A stretch of DNA of 64,000 bases from Escallonia rubra. Its lineage: Eukaryota > Streptophyta > Magnoliopsida > Escalloniales > Escalloniaceae. Under the pieces are notes generated by a model, which was not told where the DNA came from, made no database searches, and saw only the letters and a program-made list of their open reading frames with translations. The stretch is from assembly GCA_033065855.1 (NCBI GenBank), contig JAVXUO010000083.1, positions 211,326 to 275,325 on the forward strand, written 5' to 3'. A program made the position numbers and the translations under genes. The stretch's first letter is position 1. Each line of letters opens with the position of its first letter. Below are positions 8,628 to 19,950 of this stretch, one piece after another.

Positions 8628-10921
8628 ATGTCTGATTTCGTGTCGAGCTCCAACACCCCCGTAGATGCTAGTGATATGTATCTAGGATGAACCTTTCAAA
8701 CATTGGAAGAAGCTGGAGAATGTTTTCGAGCGTATTCATTGAGGGTTGATTTTGGCATTAGAATAAAGACTACAAGAACAAGCAACGTAACGAAAAAGAT
8801 ATGCTATCGCTTATACGAGTGTCATAGGGGCAGAAACCCAGTGCAAAATGAGACACACGTAGGCAACGATGACAGTGATGACGAAATAGGATATTCGCGT
8901 AGAAGACGGGACTGCTTTGAGCGGATGAATTGTCAGGTCAAGATGTTCGTAAGCTATAAACCCAAGCAAGATCATTGGCTTATTACCAGCCTGGAACTGG
9001 CACACAATCACCCGTTAGTAACCCCTTCTAAGGTGAGTCAGATGCATCAACACAAGAAGATGGGTAAGGTCGCGAGGAGCCTGATTCACACAATGAGCGA
9101 TGCGCGGATAGGACCTACCAAGATTGTTAATGTTCTTGCTAAACAGGCTGGGGGAATTCAAAATTTAAACTTTAACACGACAGACGTTCGTAACGCGGTC
9201 CGAACCCATAGCCGAGCCACGTATGACCTCAATGATGTTCAATCCACAATGAGCCTATTGAAACGGATGCAGATGGAGGACCCACATTTTACCTTCGATT
9301 ATAAACTTGACAACGAGCATCGAGTTAGCACAATTTTTTTGGTCGACGGTCGTTCGAGGCTTGCTTATAAGCATTTTGGGGATATCGTGACTTTCGACAC
9401 CACATACCGTACCAACAAGTACTCGATGCCGTTCGCCCCTTTCACGGGCGTCAATCATCATTATCACTATATCTTGTTCGGGTTTGCCTTGTTAAGGGAC
9501 GAGAGCGAGAGTTCTTTTGAATGGTTGTTTAGGGCGTGGCTGGAAGCCATGAACAACAAAACACCGAAAGTTATCATCACCGATCAAGATTTGGCAATGA
9601 AGAAGGCTATTGCCACCGTCTTCCCAGATACTCGACACAACTTGTGCACTTGGCACATAAGCAACAAATACCCTAAACGTTTGCATCACGTGTATGCAAA
9701 GTTTACAGACTTTAAACAGGATTTTGACAAGTGCGTTAGCAAGTCGTTAACGATTGAGGAATTTGAGGAGAGATGAGAAAAGCTTGTTGAGGATTACTCA
9801 TTGCAAGACAACGAGTGGCTCCAACACCTGTATGAGCTCAAAGACCAATGGATTGGTGTTTACACGAAGATGCATTTTTTTGCGGGCATGAAAACGACGG
9901 GCAGGAGTGAATCTATGAATGCCACGTTCGATAGTTACGTGAGTACAACTACCAATTTGAAGATTTTTGTCACATCCGCACAAAAAGCGGTTGCGTCGTT
10001 ATTCGTGAAAGAAAGGGCTGCAGACTTTGCAACCACGTACAAACAAATGAGAAGTTTGCTTGTACCCCGCTGGAGCTGAACGGTGCCAAAGTCTATACAA
10101 AGGAGATCTTCATGCTATACCAAGTAGAGCTGCGAAAATCGAGACGATACTGTATAAACAAGGTGGCAGAAAAGTCTACGCGCGAGTACAAGGTTTATTC
10201 GCTCATGAATGACCTCGTCCCTGAGAAGCTGCACAGAATGTATACGGTGAGCCACGACACATTGACAGACTCGGTGACATTTGTTTGCAAGAAATTTGAG
10301 TTCCATGGCATCCTGTGTAGACACATTCTGCGGTTTTTCACCCAGAAGAATATTAGGACAATCTCCGATAAATACGTCTTGCCACGGTGGACGAAAGGTG
10401 CAAACAGGTTGCACGGTACCATTGCCTTTCCGGAGCACCCGTATACTGACTTTGAAGAATTAGAGACGTTACGGTATAATCATCTGGTGACGATGTTCAC
10501 CCGTTTGTCCGTAAAGGGTGCTGCTACAATGGTCGGATATAAGCATCTCTTCGAGGTAGCTCAGCAGCAAGAGCCCATCGTCGACCAGTTGGAAGCAGCT
10601 TTAGTCACCAATGCGGTTGACACCGAGCCTACGACGGGATCAGAAGATGACGAGCCGGGGGAGGAAGATGACAATGATATCCGGCCTTTGGATCCAATTA
10701 TATCGCAAACGAAAGGCCGCAAGAGATCTACGCGGATGAAAAGCGCTATTGAAACGGCAACTCAACCTAAAAAGTTGAGAAGGTGTGCATTGTGCAACAA
10801 AATGACCGACCACGACAAGCGGAACCATTACAAGGCACTAGGGATAAGTCTAGGGGGTTTGCAAGACGGGGAAGAAGATGACGCCGAAGATGAGGACGAA
10901 CAAGCTGCAGTGGACCTTTAA
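8628..10921 (+). pseudogene. FAR1-related MULE transposase, broken
   Basis: Starts at ATG 8628 (MSDFVSSSNTP). Domains in order: FAR1-type N-terminal DNA-binding region (about 8690-9030, with the C-x-n-C and HNHP-like AHNHP motif), the MULE transposase core (about 9290-9700, including FGDIVTFDTTY, ITDQDLAM and DTRHNLCTWHI), and a C-terminal SWIM-type zinc finger (about 10255-10340, CKKFEFHGILCRH). Lesions: TGA at 8688-8690, TGA at 9774-9776 (in EER-stop-EKL, where relatives usually have Trp), and a frameshift near 10060-10075, where the frame moves from LLVP-RWS to PLELNGAKVYT. The first Cys expected in the SWIM finger is Phe. The tail is acidic with a basic patch. Not functional. Confidence 0.9.
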
Positions 10922-11325
10922 ATGAAAACCAACTAATAAAAACTTTAGAATAATACAGATTTGTTAGATATTAAGACTTAGGAAATTATCTGTGTTTTTT
11001 TACTACCATTGTGATGCACACCCTCCTGGTCTAGTTTCCTAATCAACTGTTATGAACTAGGTCCTGAAATTGGTGTTATGTTAATCCAGTGGCAATCATG
11101 TTGAAACTCCAAACAATGTAGGAAAGAGAGCAAGTATTTCCATAAACCATGAGTACCCAAAAAATACGGTAGCCGGGAAAATTTATAAATTAACTTTAAG
11201 AAAAGTTATTATTGGTTATTGTTTTTTCTTGAAAACATAATAATGTTTAAACTACTCTCAAACCGATCCGAACCGTTCAATTTGAACCGTTTGAACCGTT
11301 CAAACCAAGGTGTCTTGGTTCGGTT
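10922..11325. other. Flank between MULE and plastid insert
   Basis: AT-rich. Near 11255-11330 there is a run of GAACCGTT/AACCGTTC-type short repeats and CGGTTTGGTTT, and similar ACCAAACCGTGCTCACCTCTA follows the plastid fragment at 11765-11790. This looks like the two halves of a small hAT-type element interrupted by the plastid insertion, but I could not confirm terminal repeats. Confidence 0.35.
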
Positions 11326-11344
11326 TGGTTTAAGAATTTGTGAA

Positions 11345-11520
11345 CCGATGTTCATTACTTCGATTCTTTTTAATGAATAGATCCGATCGCAACTTCGAAT
11401 CTGGAATTCAAAAGGATCAAATAGGAAAGGATACTCTGAATCATAGAACTATAATGAAATATACGATCAACCAACATTTATCGAATTTGAAAAAGAGTCA
11501 GAAGAGATGGTTCGATCCTC
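11345..11520 (+). other. ycf2: Nuclear plastid DNA fragment (ycf2 piece)
   Basis: In the frame from 11340, residues [18 protein letters not shown] and the following [14 protein letters not shown] match, from memory, the plastid ycf2 protein, a large essential chloroplast protein of unsettled function. Only about 55-60 codons are present, without promoter or the rest of the gene, so it is a nuclear integrant of plastid DNA (NUPT) and non-functional. After about 11520 the match I recognise ends; 11525-11700 (GGTATGATTATATCCGAGGG and AT-rich sequence) may be a second, rearranged plastid piece. Confidence 0.8.
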
Positions 11521-12135
11521 TTGTCAATATAATGGAATGGTATGATTATATCCGAGGGATCCTTCCATTTTTTTATTATTTCATAGAATTTTTGGATTCG
11601 CCATTCATATTCACGAATCATTCATTAGATTCGCCATTGTATATCGAAATCTATATTATCTATTAGATTAGTATTTATTGTTATTATTTTTGAATCTAAT
11701 AAATAAAAAAATAAAAATAATACGAAGGAAGGATAGGATTCTTTGTGGTTTGACCCTCAAACCGGACCAAACCAAACCGTGCTCACCTCTAATTGCAACT
11801 ATCACATCCGTGGCCAATCATAGAAGGGTTAAGAATTCACAAGCTTCGTACTTGGAGCTATGTATAATTAAAGGTTAAATAGATACCCAATAAGTCTCAA
11901 ATTAAAACCTAAAGTTCTTACTTTATACTGAAAAATTTTCCTTACTGCTAATCTTTCAAATGAGTTGTTATCTAAAGTATTTTGCGTTGTTTTGATTAAA
12001 ATATGGTGACAAAGTGAGATTTTTCAGAATACTATAGTATCTGCTTGGAAACTTTGAACATGGTAATTTTATTGCATTGAAGTCACGTACAACGCGCATA
12101 GGCTAATTCTAGTAGAAAGATAAATAGGTTTATAT

Positions 12136-12495
12136 ATATATAGTATCCAACCAAAAAGCATGCTCAAAAAGGAAGAAAAGTTCACCAAGTATAAGAATCG
12201 ATCTCAATTCTCATGTATTGTTTATGTGGGAATTTAATTAACACCGGCCTCATGTGTGGTGTGAAATATGATGTAGCGACCTAATGACCATAGGACATGG
12301 GTATGGACTAACTCTTATATCATATCAAAGCCTATGTCCAAGTAAAGAAGAGAAGCCCATCAAAACTAAGAATGGATCACAATTATGGTCGATAATTGAT
12401 CCAGGACTTTAACTATAAAAATATATGGTTTAGGATATTTTGGTTAGGTCAGTACTATACTTAAACAATCATGGCAATCAACATATCTATTTCCT
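12136..12495 (+). repeat. Duplicated upstream region of CML-A (copy 2, gene lost)
   Basis: Matches 1038-1390. It is interrupted at about 12494 by a retroposon and resumes for a short stretch near 13827-13850 (GAACAAGCAAG and GGATAAGATA as before the first CML). The CML-A coding region that should follow is absent. Confidence 0.8.
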
Positions 12496-13826
12496 TTTTT
12501 TTTTTGGTAATAAGAGAGTGACATTGATAAGTAAAAGTTATAGAGGCTTTCAAGTTGCCTCCCTTCAGTTTTTCCTATTAGGTCATGACATGATTATGAC
12601 TCTGTATACATGACCATAAAGGTCAAAACTAACAAATTATCTAATAAACTCGTACACATTACAATCAAGCTAAAGCAGAGCAAATCCTACACTATAACTC
12701 AACTTAAAGCAACATGCCAAGCTTAAAGTTTTACAAATAATACTAAAGCAGAACCAATAACCTACAGGCACAAAAGGGGTAACATTAAAGCAGACAACCG
12801 GAAACCGCACAACTCAAAACTGAATTTAACCGTCGATGGAGGCACCAACACACTGATTTTCAACAAGACAAATTTGCAATCTTCCCCTATCTCTTACCAA
12901 AACCGAACCAAACTATCTCAATACTGGAAGGAATGCAGACACAGTACACTCAAACCTCAAAACTAGTAGAGGCCCTAAACACCACACCCCACTGAAACCC
13001 CCTCACCCTCACCCCACCCCACGAATTACCCAAAAAGACCCCAACAGTCAGACCCCTCCCCCTCTCCCAAGGCCCGAAACCCTCCTTCCCCTCCCCCCAA
13101 AATAGAACACCCCCCAAGCCCTTTACCCCCCACCCCTCCCTCCCAAGACACCACAGGACCATAAAGTAAAGCCTAAAAAAGGGGCTAGGACCTTACTACA
13201 ATCACATGTTTTAACCAAACAGTGCCCAAAACCGTCTCACAAACCCGTATTCAAACCATACACACCCCTACACCCAATTTCAACTACCACACAAAATGAA
13301 CGACAAAAGGGAAGATGCAAAATTTGGGGAAACCATTTGAGAAAATCCGGTTAATTGCCAGAAGAATTCCAACCACTGTCAAACTTGCCGGTCACCGTGG
13401 GCCAGAATTTCGGTCGCCTTCGGTGGGAATCCGGTCACATCATCCGAGCAATTGAGGAGATATAGATCTAGCCGATCTATATAGACCAGGCTAGATCAAA
13501 CGAGAACGGAACCTTTCTGGAGAGGGCGCCATCTCCGATCGTTTTAGGAGAGACGACAGCCAGCCTTTCCAGTGATGCGCCATCGCCGATTGGTTCAAAG
13601 GAGAGGCGCCCTTTGTCGTGCCGCCATCGTCATCCGATCAGTGGTGCAGCCGGCCATACCCAGTTCACTCCGCTCATGATACCACCACACAAACTTCACT
13701 ACAAGACTACATTAGGCTGTTGCCGGAGCGGTCGCCGCCCCACGCATGCGGAGGCACGGTGGGGCAGCCATTGTGACCTTTCAGTCGTTAGCTTTTTAGA
13801 GATAAGGGTTTTTTAGAGAGAGAAAA
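12494..13826 (-). mobile_element. Retroposon with poly(A), probably internally deleted LINE
   Basis: Read on the minus strand it starts with a CT-rich leader near 13826 and ends in CTCTTATTACC followed by 13 A (T-run at 12494-12506 on the plus strand), a typical plant LINE 3' end. It interrupts the CML-A upstream duplicate, which gives its limits within a few bases. There is no RT or endonuclease domain; the minus-strand open frame at 12950-13162 is Gly/Val/Trp-rich low complexity. It is a non-autonomous or internally deleted copy. No clear target-site duplication was found. Confidence 0.55.
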
Positions 13827-14029
13827 GGGTTCAACGAACAAGCAAGTGACGGATAAGATACTAAAAAGATTCGTTTTCTGTTTTGCAATGATGATAAAAA
13901 GATTCTTTTTTGTGTATCTTTATTATTTTTTATTTTCGTTTTGGGTAAAATTACTCAAACAGTGAGAAAAAATTGAAAACACCTTCGAGGTATTTTCAGC
14001 TTTTCTCACCCAAACTTAACACAACGTAA

Positions 14030-15044
14030 ACTATTACCAGAGTTTTGCTTCATATGTGATGTACGACGATGAGACTTCATATAGCATGCAACCCATTCAT
14101 TAGCTTAAATTACAAAACTAGTTATAGGCTTTAATGTTATTATCGCTTGTAAGAAGCTAGCTCGGTTTATCTGTTGTTTCAATCTTTATTTTTATTTTTT
14201 TTCGTTTCAAAACTTTGGTATCAGGGCTGGTGCATGGCTATTGTCAACCCGTGAAGTTAGGTATCGTTTAGCCTTATAGCAAATTTAAGAGAAAGTAAAC
14301 TTTCACACTTTCATGCATTTGTTCACACCGTAAGTTACCGTTAAAAGTTTAAAATTTTGTTACTATTGTAACTTTAGCGACAAATGATGATGTGGAAATA
14401 GATGCTCCCGAATGTAAACTCTTTCATTTTAAAAATACATGGTACTGGGTATTCTTGATTGGTCGTTTGAGTTTTTAAACCCAGCTATTTATTGAGCAAA
14501 TGGTGTCAGATGCCACCAGATTAGCTGCGAAATAGGAGTGACGTCAATTGGGTGACAACCGCATTCATAATGGAGTGCTAATAAATCATGGAAAGCATGG
14601 TTTGACTGCTTTGCAAAAGATTTACCGGAACTTTCGGCTCGGATTTAAAGCAAATACGAGTAAGGTTTTAGAATCCGGCTATCTATCTCCTTAAATCACA
14701 CCTGTTCATTGCGCCACGTTTTCCAGATCATCACTATTCCTCTTTTGAACATACTGTGCAAGCAAGTCTAAGATTTTCCCTTTCCATTTATTTGTTTTCC
14801 TACATGGTAAAGCTTGTGATCAGATATTCTTTCTTCATATTCCAGTAGCAATAGGTAATTGAGATAGTTGCACCGTGAATATCTAGCCTAATTAACGTGG
14901 AATCTGCCTCTTTCTTTGGACAGATGACCCCACGTTTTACACTTATATCGTCCCAGAAGTGCAAAAACATGTAGGATAGATATAGAGATAAGTTCAATCT
15001 AAGAAAACTTGACACACAAGAGTACTCGTTCCTTTCCCATTTCA
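14030..15044 (+). repeat. CML-B promoter block copy 3
   Basis: Matches 2625-3360 and the second copy at 4770-5104/6180-6440. It contains only one of the 40-bp units duplicated at 3261. It is cut at 15044 by the LTR, so the TATA box and 5' leader of the gene (as in 3370-3455) are missing here. Confidence 0.85.
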
Positions 15045-15877
15045 TGTTGGAATTTTCCATAAATTAATCCTACCTTATTGAACCTTGTACTACAAGGTTT
15101 AATATGCAAAAAGAATCAATCATTTTGACTGATTGGTTAGAGAGATCTTAAATTTCAAAGATTGACATTTAATAAGGTTGAAAATGATCATGATGTGGGT
15201 TCCCACATGACTTGGGAAATGAAAAAATTAAGGGTATTTAAATAGTCATGTGACATATCATATTGTTCTAGAAACACATTGTATACATGGCCATGTACTC
15301 GCACATGTGCGCGCCCGCGCCGACATAAAGGCGCTTTTAGTGCGCATCGTCGCTAGGAGCCTTCACCCCGAGCCCAGCCTTAACTTTTTGCGATAAATTC
15401 AGTCTGTGAACCTGACTGGGTGTGACTTTTGGACTAAAACAGTGTAACTGCTAGCAAAGTAAACATATTTTTTGTTTCGTTTAAATTTAAATGGCACATG
15501 TTCATGGTGTCTGTTAGTTCATAAGGTGCACCTGTTAGCTGTGTCTATAGATTGTGTCTGTTAAGTGACATCTGCAGAGTCACTTAACTGTCATAACTGT
15601 TTTTACCTAGTCAAGGCACCTTTTGGTGTTTATAAATAGAGCTGATGGTCAGAAGAATTTCACACTTCGAATTTCTCTCTTGCTCTTTCTCAAATTTCTG
15701 TCTGTTGATTGCAATCTGCTGTAATCAGCAGAGTTTGCCTGTTTTATCTTGAGAGGCAGATTTATTGCTACCCTAAGGAGATTATAAGGGAGCAAATATT
15801 GTCTTAAGAAAAGAGTGCAACGTATTCGACTTAGGCTTTCCAGTTCAGTTTTCTCCATACTTCCTTACTTTCCAACA
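15045..15877 (+). mobile_element. Solo LTR (833 bp) at the start codon of a CML copy
   Basis: Begins TGTTGGAA and ends TTCCAACA, an 8-bp perfect terminal inverted repeat with the TG..CA ends of LTRs. A promoter box TATAAATA is at 15631-15638, on the plus strand. Flanks are TTTCA (15040-15044) and TGTCA (15878-15882), a 5-bp duplication with one mismatch. No internal retrotransposon domains follow, so this is a solo LTR. Compared with the intact paralog, about 90 bp of native promoter/leader is absent, so the LTR replaced rather than just split the promoter. Confidence 0.82.
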
Positions 15878-16199
15878 TGTCATGCTTTGGAAGCCTAGAT
15901 GTGCAAGTTACCCCTTGTCTGAGGAGGACCTAAGGGGTCTTCTCAAGAGATTCGACACCGATGGCAATGGAAAGCTAAGCAAGAATGAGCTCAAGGTTGC
16001 CTTCCACAGCTTGGGCTTGCACTTCAGTGGATGGAGAGTCGGACGAGCACTCACTACACCAAAACTGCCCTATGGTGACAAGAAGGCCTACGGTATAAAA
16101 GGAACCGTAGGTACAAGTTATGTATGCCTACGGTTAACATTGTACCGTGGCTATTCGTGCTGCTTCGGTTTGGAAGAACAGTCACGACGGTGCTTACCG

Positions 16200-16700
16200 T
16201 GGGGGCAGAAGTGTGGCAACTCCCTCTCTCTCTCTCTCTCTCTCTTCCCCCCCGACAGACGCACGACTCTCTCTGTCTCTCTGTGACTTGTCTCTCAGTC
16301 TCTCACCCATTACCAAACCGAAGACGGCAGACATCACCCCCGACGGCGACACGCTCACACGCCGACACGGCGGCCGGCAGGGGCTTTCACCTCCACCAGC
16401 CGACTCTCTCTGTTGAGGAGAGCTCAGATCTGGAACGAGTGGTCGGAGTGGAGCCATGGAAGGAGATGGAGATGGACCGGCGAAGAGGTCTTCTTCTGTT
16501 CGAATCTAGAAGTATCAGTGAACGGCGAGTGACAACGACGAGGTGAGGACTCCACCGGCCAAGAACCCACTACCGGCGACGACGCGTCGACGACCGGTGA
16601 CCCGTGACCGGTCAATTAATCAACTGCCTTCATCATTTTCAGATTTAGGTACACATTTCAGATTGTTAATTGATCACTTGCTTGTAGACATTAGTAGTTT
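16200..16700 (+). other. GC-rich captured leader with CT microsatellite
   Basis: A (CT)n run at about 16221-16247 is followed by GC-rich sequence to 16610, then AT-rich sequence. It resembles the 5' leader/promoter-proximal part of a host gene carried inside the transposon. Overlapping open frames (134-140 aa) are compositionally biased and I do not call them genes. Confidence 0.4.
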
Positions 16701-16761
16701 CTGTCATTTCGAGTGCACTACAAAAGTAGAGAGAGAAGAGAAAGAGCAGAGACGAGAGAGG

Positions 16762-17118
16762 ATGTTGAAGTTCTTGTCGAGAGTGCGGATCGAGTTCAAC
16801 GCCCTGGACCCACGCACGGCCGCTTCCATGGAATTCCTAGCACAATGCAACGCCCGCAAGGCCAAGGAGTCCAACCCGGCCTGCCAAGTAGTCGTCAAGC
16901 GCCGCACCGACGACCACCCGCCCCAAATCACGGTGACATTCGTCAACGGCGTCGAGGAGATGTTCGACGCCACCGCCACGACCGCGCAGGACATCCGTAA
17001 TATGATCCTCGAGAAAGGCCAGATGTTAGAGACCGAGCAGATGTTCAAAGAGGCCGGGGAAAAATGGCCTGTTGTTATACCCGAAGAGGAGCTCAGCCAG
17101 TCTTTTCCGGGTACTAAG
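16762..17118 (+). pseudogene. Captured mitochondrial ribosomal protein mL53-like exon
   Basis: The exon encodes 119 residues starting MLKFLSRVRIEFNALDP and containing QCNARKAKESNPACQV, VKRRTDDHPPQITVTFVNG and EKWPVVIPEEEL. I recognise this as the plant mL53-type mitochondrial large-subunit protein (MRP-L53 family, thioredoxin-like fold). The frame is intact. At 17118/17119 a consensus donor (AAG|GTAAAC) marks an exon end; without splicing translation stops at 17148 (128 aa). The downstream short exon was not found. Because it lies inside a CACTA element with CG-rich codons unlike the surroundings, I read it as a captured copy; expression is possible but unproven. Confidence 0.7.
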
Positions 17119-18689
17119 GTAAACTTCCCTTTTTTTTTGCGTAACTAGATGTGGGCAAGTCTCAGTTTTCGGTGGTTGTTTGTGTTTTGGATGAAGCAAT
17201 TGGTCGAACAACTGGTGGGCAATGTTTCTTTCCCTTCGAATTTTAGCTTGATTGTGCCTTGCTTTCCCAATTGCTGTCCTAATAACATCCATGGTTTTGT
17301 TTTCTACTTATTGATGTTGTTTTTAGAAAGACTCTGAATGCCTACAAAGTTATCCAATCTTTTGGGCTTAGTAGGAAATGGAAGTAGAAAACGAAGTAGT
17401 TAATGTCCTAATAACATTTGATGAACTTTAAGTAGTGTCTGCAATTGCATCCGTGTCCACTGGGGCTGTGACCCTGGTCTTGATACATGGATGTAAAGGG
17501 TAAAGCCAAAGTAAGAATTTAGTTTGAAAAGATGTGAACTGAAGTGTTGAAGTTCAAACTAAAGGATGAACTTGCAAAGAGTTACTAAATGTAAAATTGA
17601 CAACCAAGAAGATGGAAGGCATTTCTTTATTCAACATTCATCAAACACAGCACAGGACCAGTACTCTCTACCACCTTATCCCCTTCTGATGTATCCTTTA
17701 GACAAATTACTGGCTCAAAATTCTTATCAACCTAATGCAAATTCACTTGAGCCCCTGATTTTGCACTATCCAGCAGCCTCACTTGAGGAATGTAATTGAA
17801 TACATGTTGCAATTTATGGGCAGCTGGTAGGCCGGGACAAATTCAAAAGTTTGTCCCCTGTAGAGGGTCTTCTGTTAAAGTTTTTGTCTTTGTACTTGCT
17901 AGTTGGAGTCTGAAATAATGACTGCGCGCAGAAAGGCCCAGCAGCTGCATGGAATGCAGTTGTCAATGTACTCTGAGCTGCTGATCCTTGTGCTTCCATT
18001 AAAAATGGATATGCACATTTAATACAGGCGTGTGATTTATTTTGTGATTGATCTTTCTTGAGCTGCTGATGTATCCTTTAGACAAATGGATATGCACATT
18101 CTTGAGCTGCTGATCCATGTGCTTCCACCTAATGCAACATCTGCTGATGTATCCTTTAGACAAATTACTGGCTCAAAATTCTTGTGCATTCATGTGTTGT
18201 GGACTTGAGTGCTTATAAAGTAGCCAATGTATAATTGATGAGTTTTGTTATTGAACTTCTAATACATATACACAATCAAATAATGAGTATATGTTTGCAT
18301 TTGCCGGTGGAATTAGAAAGCGTTGATGAAATGTGATCGGTGCCTTAAATGGTGACGAGATAACTACATTTTGCTTTTGGTTGGACATTGGATAGTTTGG
18401 TAGTCACAAGGCCTTTTGTGGTTGTTATCATTCTAGGCACTTAGAACCAGTGGTTATCTCTAATTTTGGAGTAAATGTAAATTATTCATTTGAGACGTTT
18501 AGATGATATGAGGATTTTGGATGTTATACTTCAATTCACTTTTGTTTTTATCTTCTTATGGTTGCAATGTGTATGAACTAAATTGGGCTACTTGATGTTT
18601 TGATGTGGTACATATTGGAATAGGTGAAGTAGGTATACAAGTATATAAATATTTGTAATTTGGTAAAATGAAAATAACACCATGTTACA
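17119..18689. other. Interior of CACTA element, probably captured intron or 3' gene sequence
   Basis: AT-rich sequence with no recognised domain. A short segment GATGTATCCTTTAGACAAAT recurs at 17687, 18068 and 18145, showing small internal duplications. It may be the intron and downstream part of the captured mL53-like gene. Confidence 0.4.
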
Positions 18690-19085
18690 ACGCTAAGAAG
18701 CGTCCCAAAAGAGTTACTGGGACGCTCTTTAGCGTCGCTACATGACATATTAAAGTATTCTGCTTTAGCACTTTATAGGACGTTTGTTTGCGTTTTGTTA
18801 AGCCTTACTTTTAGGGACGCACGCAAAGACGCTACTAAGTGCCCCAAAAGAGTTATTGGAACGCTCAATAGCGTCGCAATAAGGCATACCAAAGTCTTCT
18901 AGTTAAGCACTTTTTAGGACGCTTATTTTGCGTCTTGTTAGCCTTACCCTTATTGAGGCGCTTTTGATGCGTCCGCATAACTTATTGTGACGGCGTCTAA
19001 TGGGGCGGGGTTACGACGCAATTCAAAACGTCCTTATGTTAAAAGCGTCCTTACATTTACCTTACAACCCAGTTTTGTTGTAGTG
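18690..19085 (+). mobile_element. Nested CACTA-like terminal fragment with GCGTC repeats
   Basis: Ends CCCAGTTTTGTTGTAGTG at 19085, a second CACTA-type 3' terminus inside the larger element. The preceding 0.4 kb has dense GGACGC/GCGTCC motifs in both orientations and two diverged tandem units of about 145 bp (from about 18700 and 18842, both starting with CCCAAAAGAGTTA). These are typical subterminal repeats. I did not find the matching 5' terminus, so it is a fragment or its left end has decayed. Confidence 0.6.
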
Positions 19086-19657
19086 TGTAATGACTTCTAA
19101 TAAAAAGGTTCTGTAGCACTTAAGTCAAAATATTTACCAACTTTGGGAACTGCCTTCACATTTGTGGTTAGTTTCCTTGTAACCGGGCCATCTACATAGC
19201 ATTCAGATGGTTGTTGTCTGCCATGACTTGTTTTTACCTTTGAGGGTTTATAGGAATTCATTTTGCTTATCTTTGCATTTTTTTCTCCTATAATCCGGCA
19301 ACTATTTGGTCTGAAATCTGACGGCATTTACGTCGGTACATCAGGCACGTCAACCCTTTTAGCTAGTGAAAGAGGCTTTACAGAATGGTACGCTATTGAA
19401 GTTTAATACTTGTATCGCATGCTTTTTGTTATTACCTATCTTAACCTTCTTCCACGAGATTGTTATGGATTTGGCTAAACTATAGAGTTAAGTCCCTAAA
19501 ACATTGTGATTTTAGTTAATTTGATTGGCATGATTATGGTTCCCTTACTGGTGCATCTATTGATCTTGCAGTAGCGGTTCTATAAGTTGGTGCTTGGCAG
19601 GGGTGTAGTGATAGCATGAAAATGATTTTGTAAATATTTTTTTTGACAAATAAAGAG

Positions 19658-19950
19658 CTATGCCTACGGTATGTACCGTAGGCATAGGTTGGGAATAAAA
19701 ATAAGAATACAGCTATGCCTACCGCAGTACCGTAGGCATAGCTATAAAAATAAGAATACAGCTATGCCTACGGTAGTACCGTAGGCATAGCTGGGAATAA
19801 GTGGGCTACGGTATAACCGTAAGCATAACCTTCAACCCCCGTAGGCATAGATCTAGGGTATCGCCACTTCTGGCTACGGTATAGTACCGTAGGGATAGGC
19901 TATGCCTACGGGACATGGCACCTATACCTACGGTACTGTACTGTAGGCAT
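19658..19950 (+). repeat. Subterminal repeats of the CACTA element
   Basis: At least five units pair TATGCCTACGGTA with TACCGTAGGCATA, forming short hairpins; two spacers of AAAAATAAGAATACAGC are identical. The same GCCTACGGTA core appears at the left end near 16088. In this superfamily such arrays are transposase-binding sites. Confidence 0.85.

Larger units (their letters stand above)
7641..10921 (+). mobile_element. Decayed Mutator-like element (FAR1/Jittery-type)
   Basis: A block comprising a palindrome-rich 5' region (7641-8030), a leader and a FAR1-like transposase remnant. I could not pair terminal inverted repeats by eye, so the outer limits are approximate: the left edge may be near 7638 (GGGAGCTGATTCG) and the right edge is somewhere after 10921. 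Its base composition (CG-rich palindromes, balanced codons in the transposase) differs from the AT-rich surroundings. Confidence 0.65.

Noticed and set aside
12950-13162. 70-aa Gly/Val/Trp-rich minus-strand frame
   Set aside because: Arises from a C-rich stretch within a retroposon; no recognisable protein.
16124-16546. Overlapping 134-140 aa frames at the left of the CACTA element
   Set aside because: Driven by the CT microsatellite and GC-rich leader; partly a read-through of the split CML.
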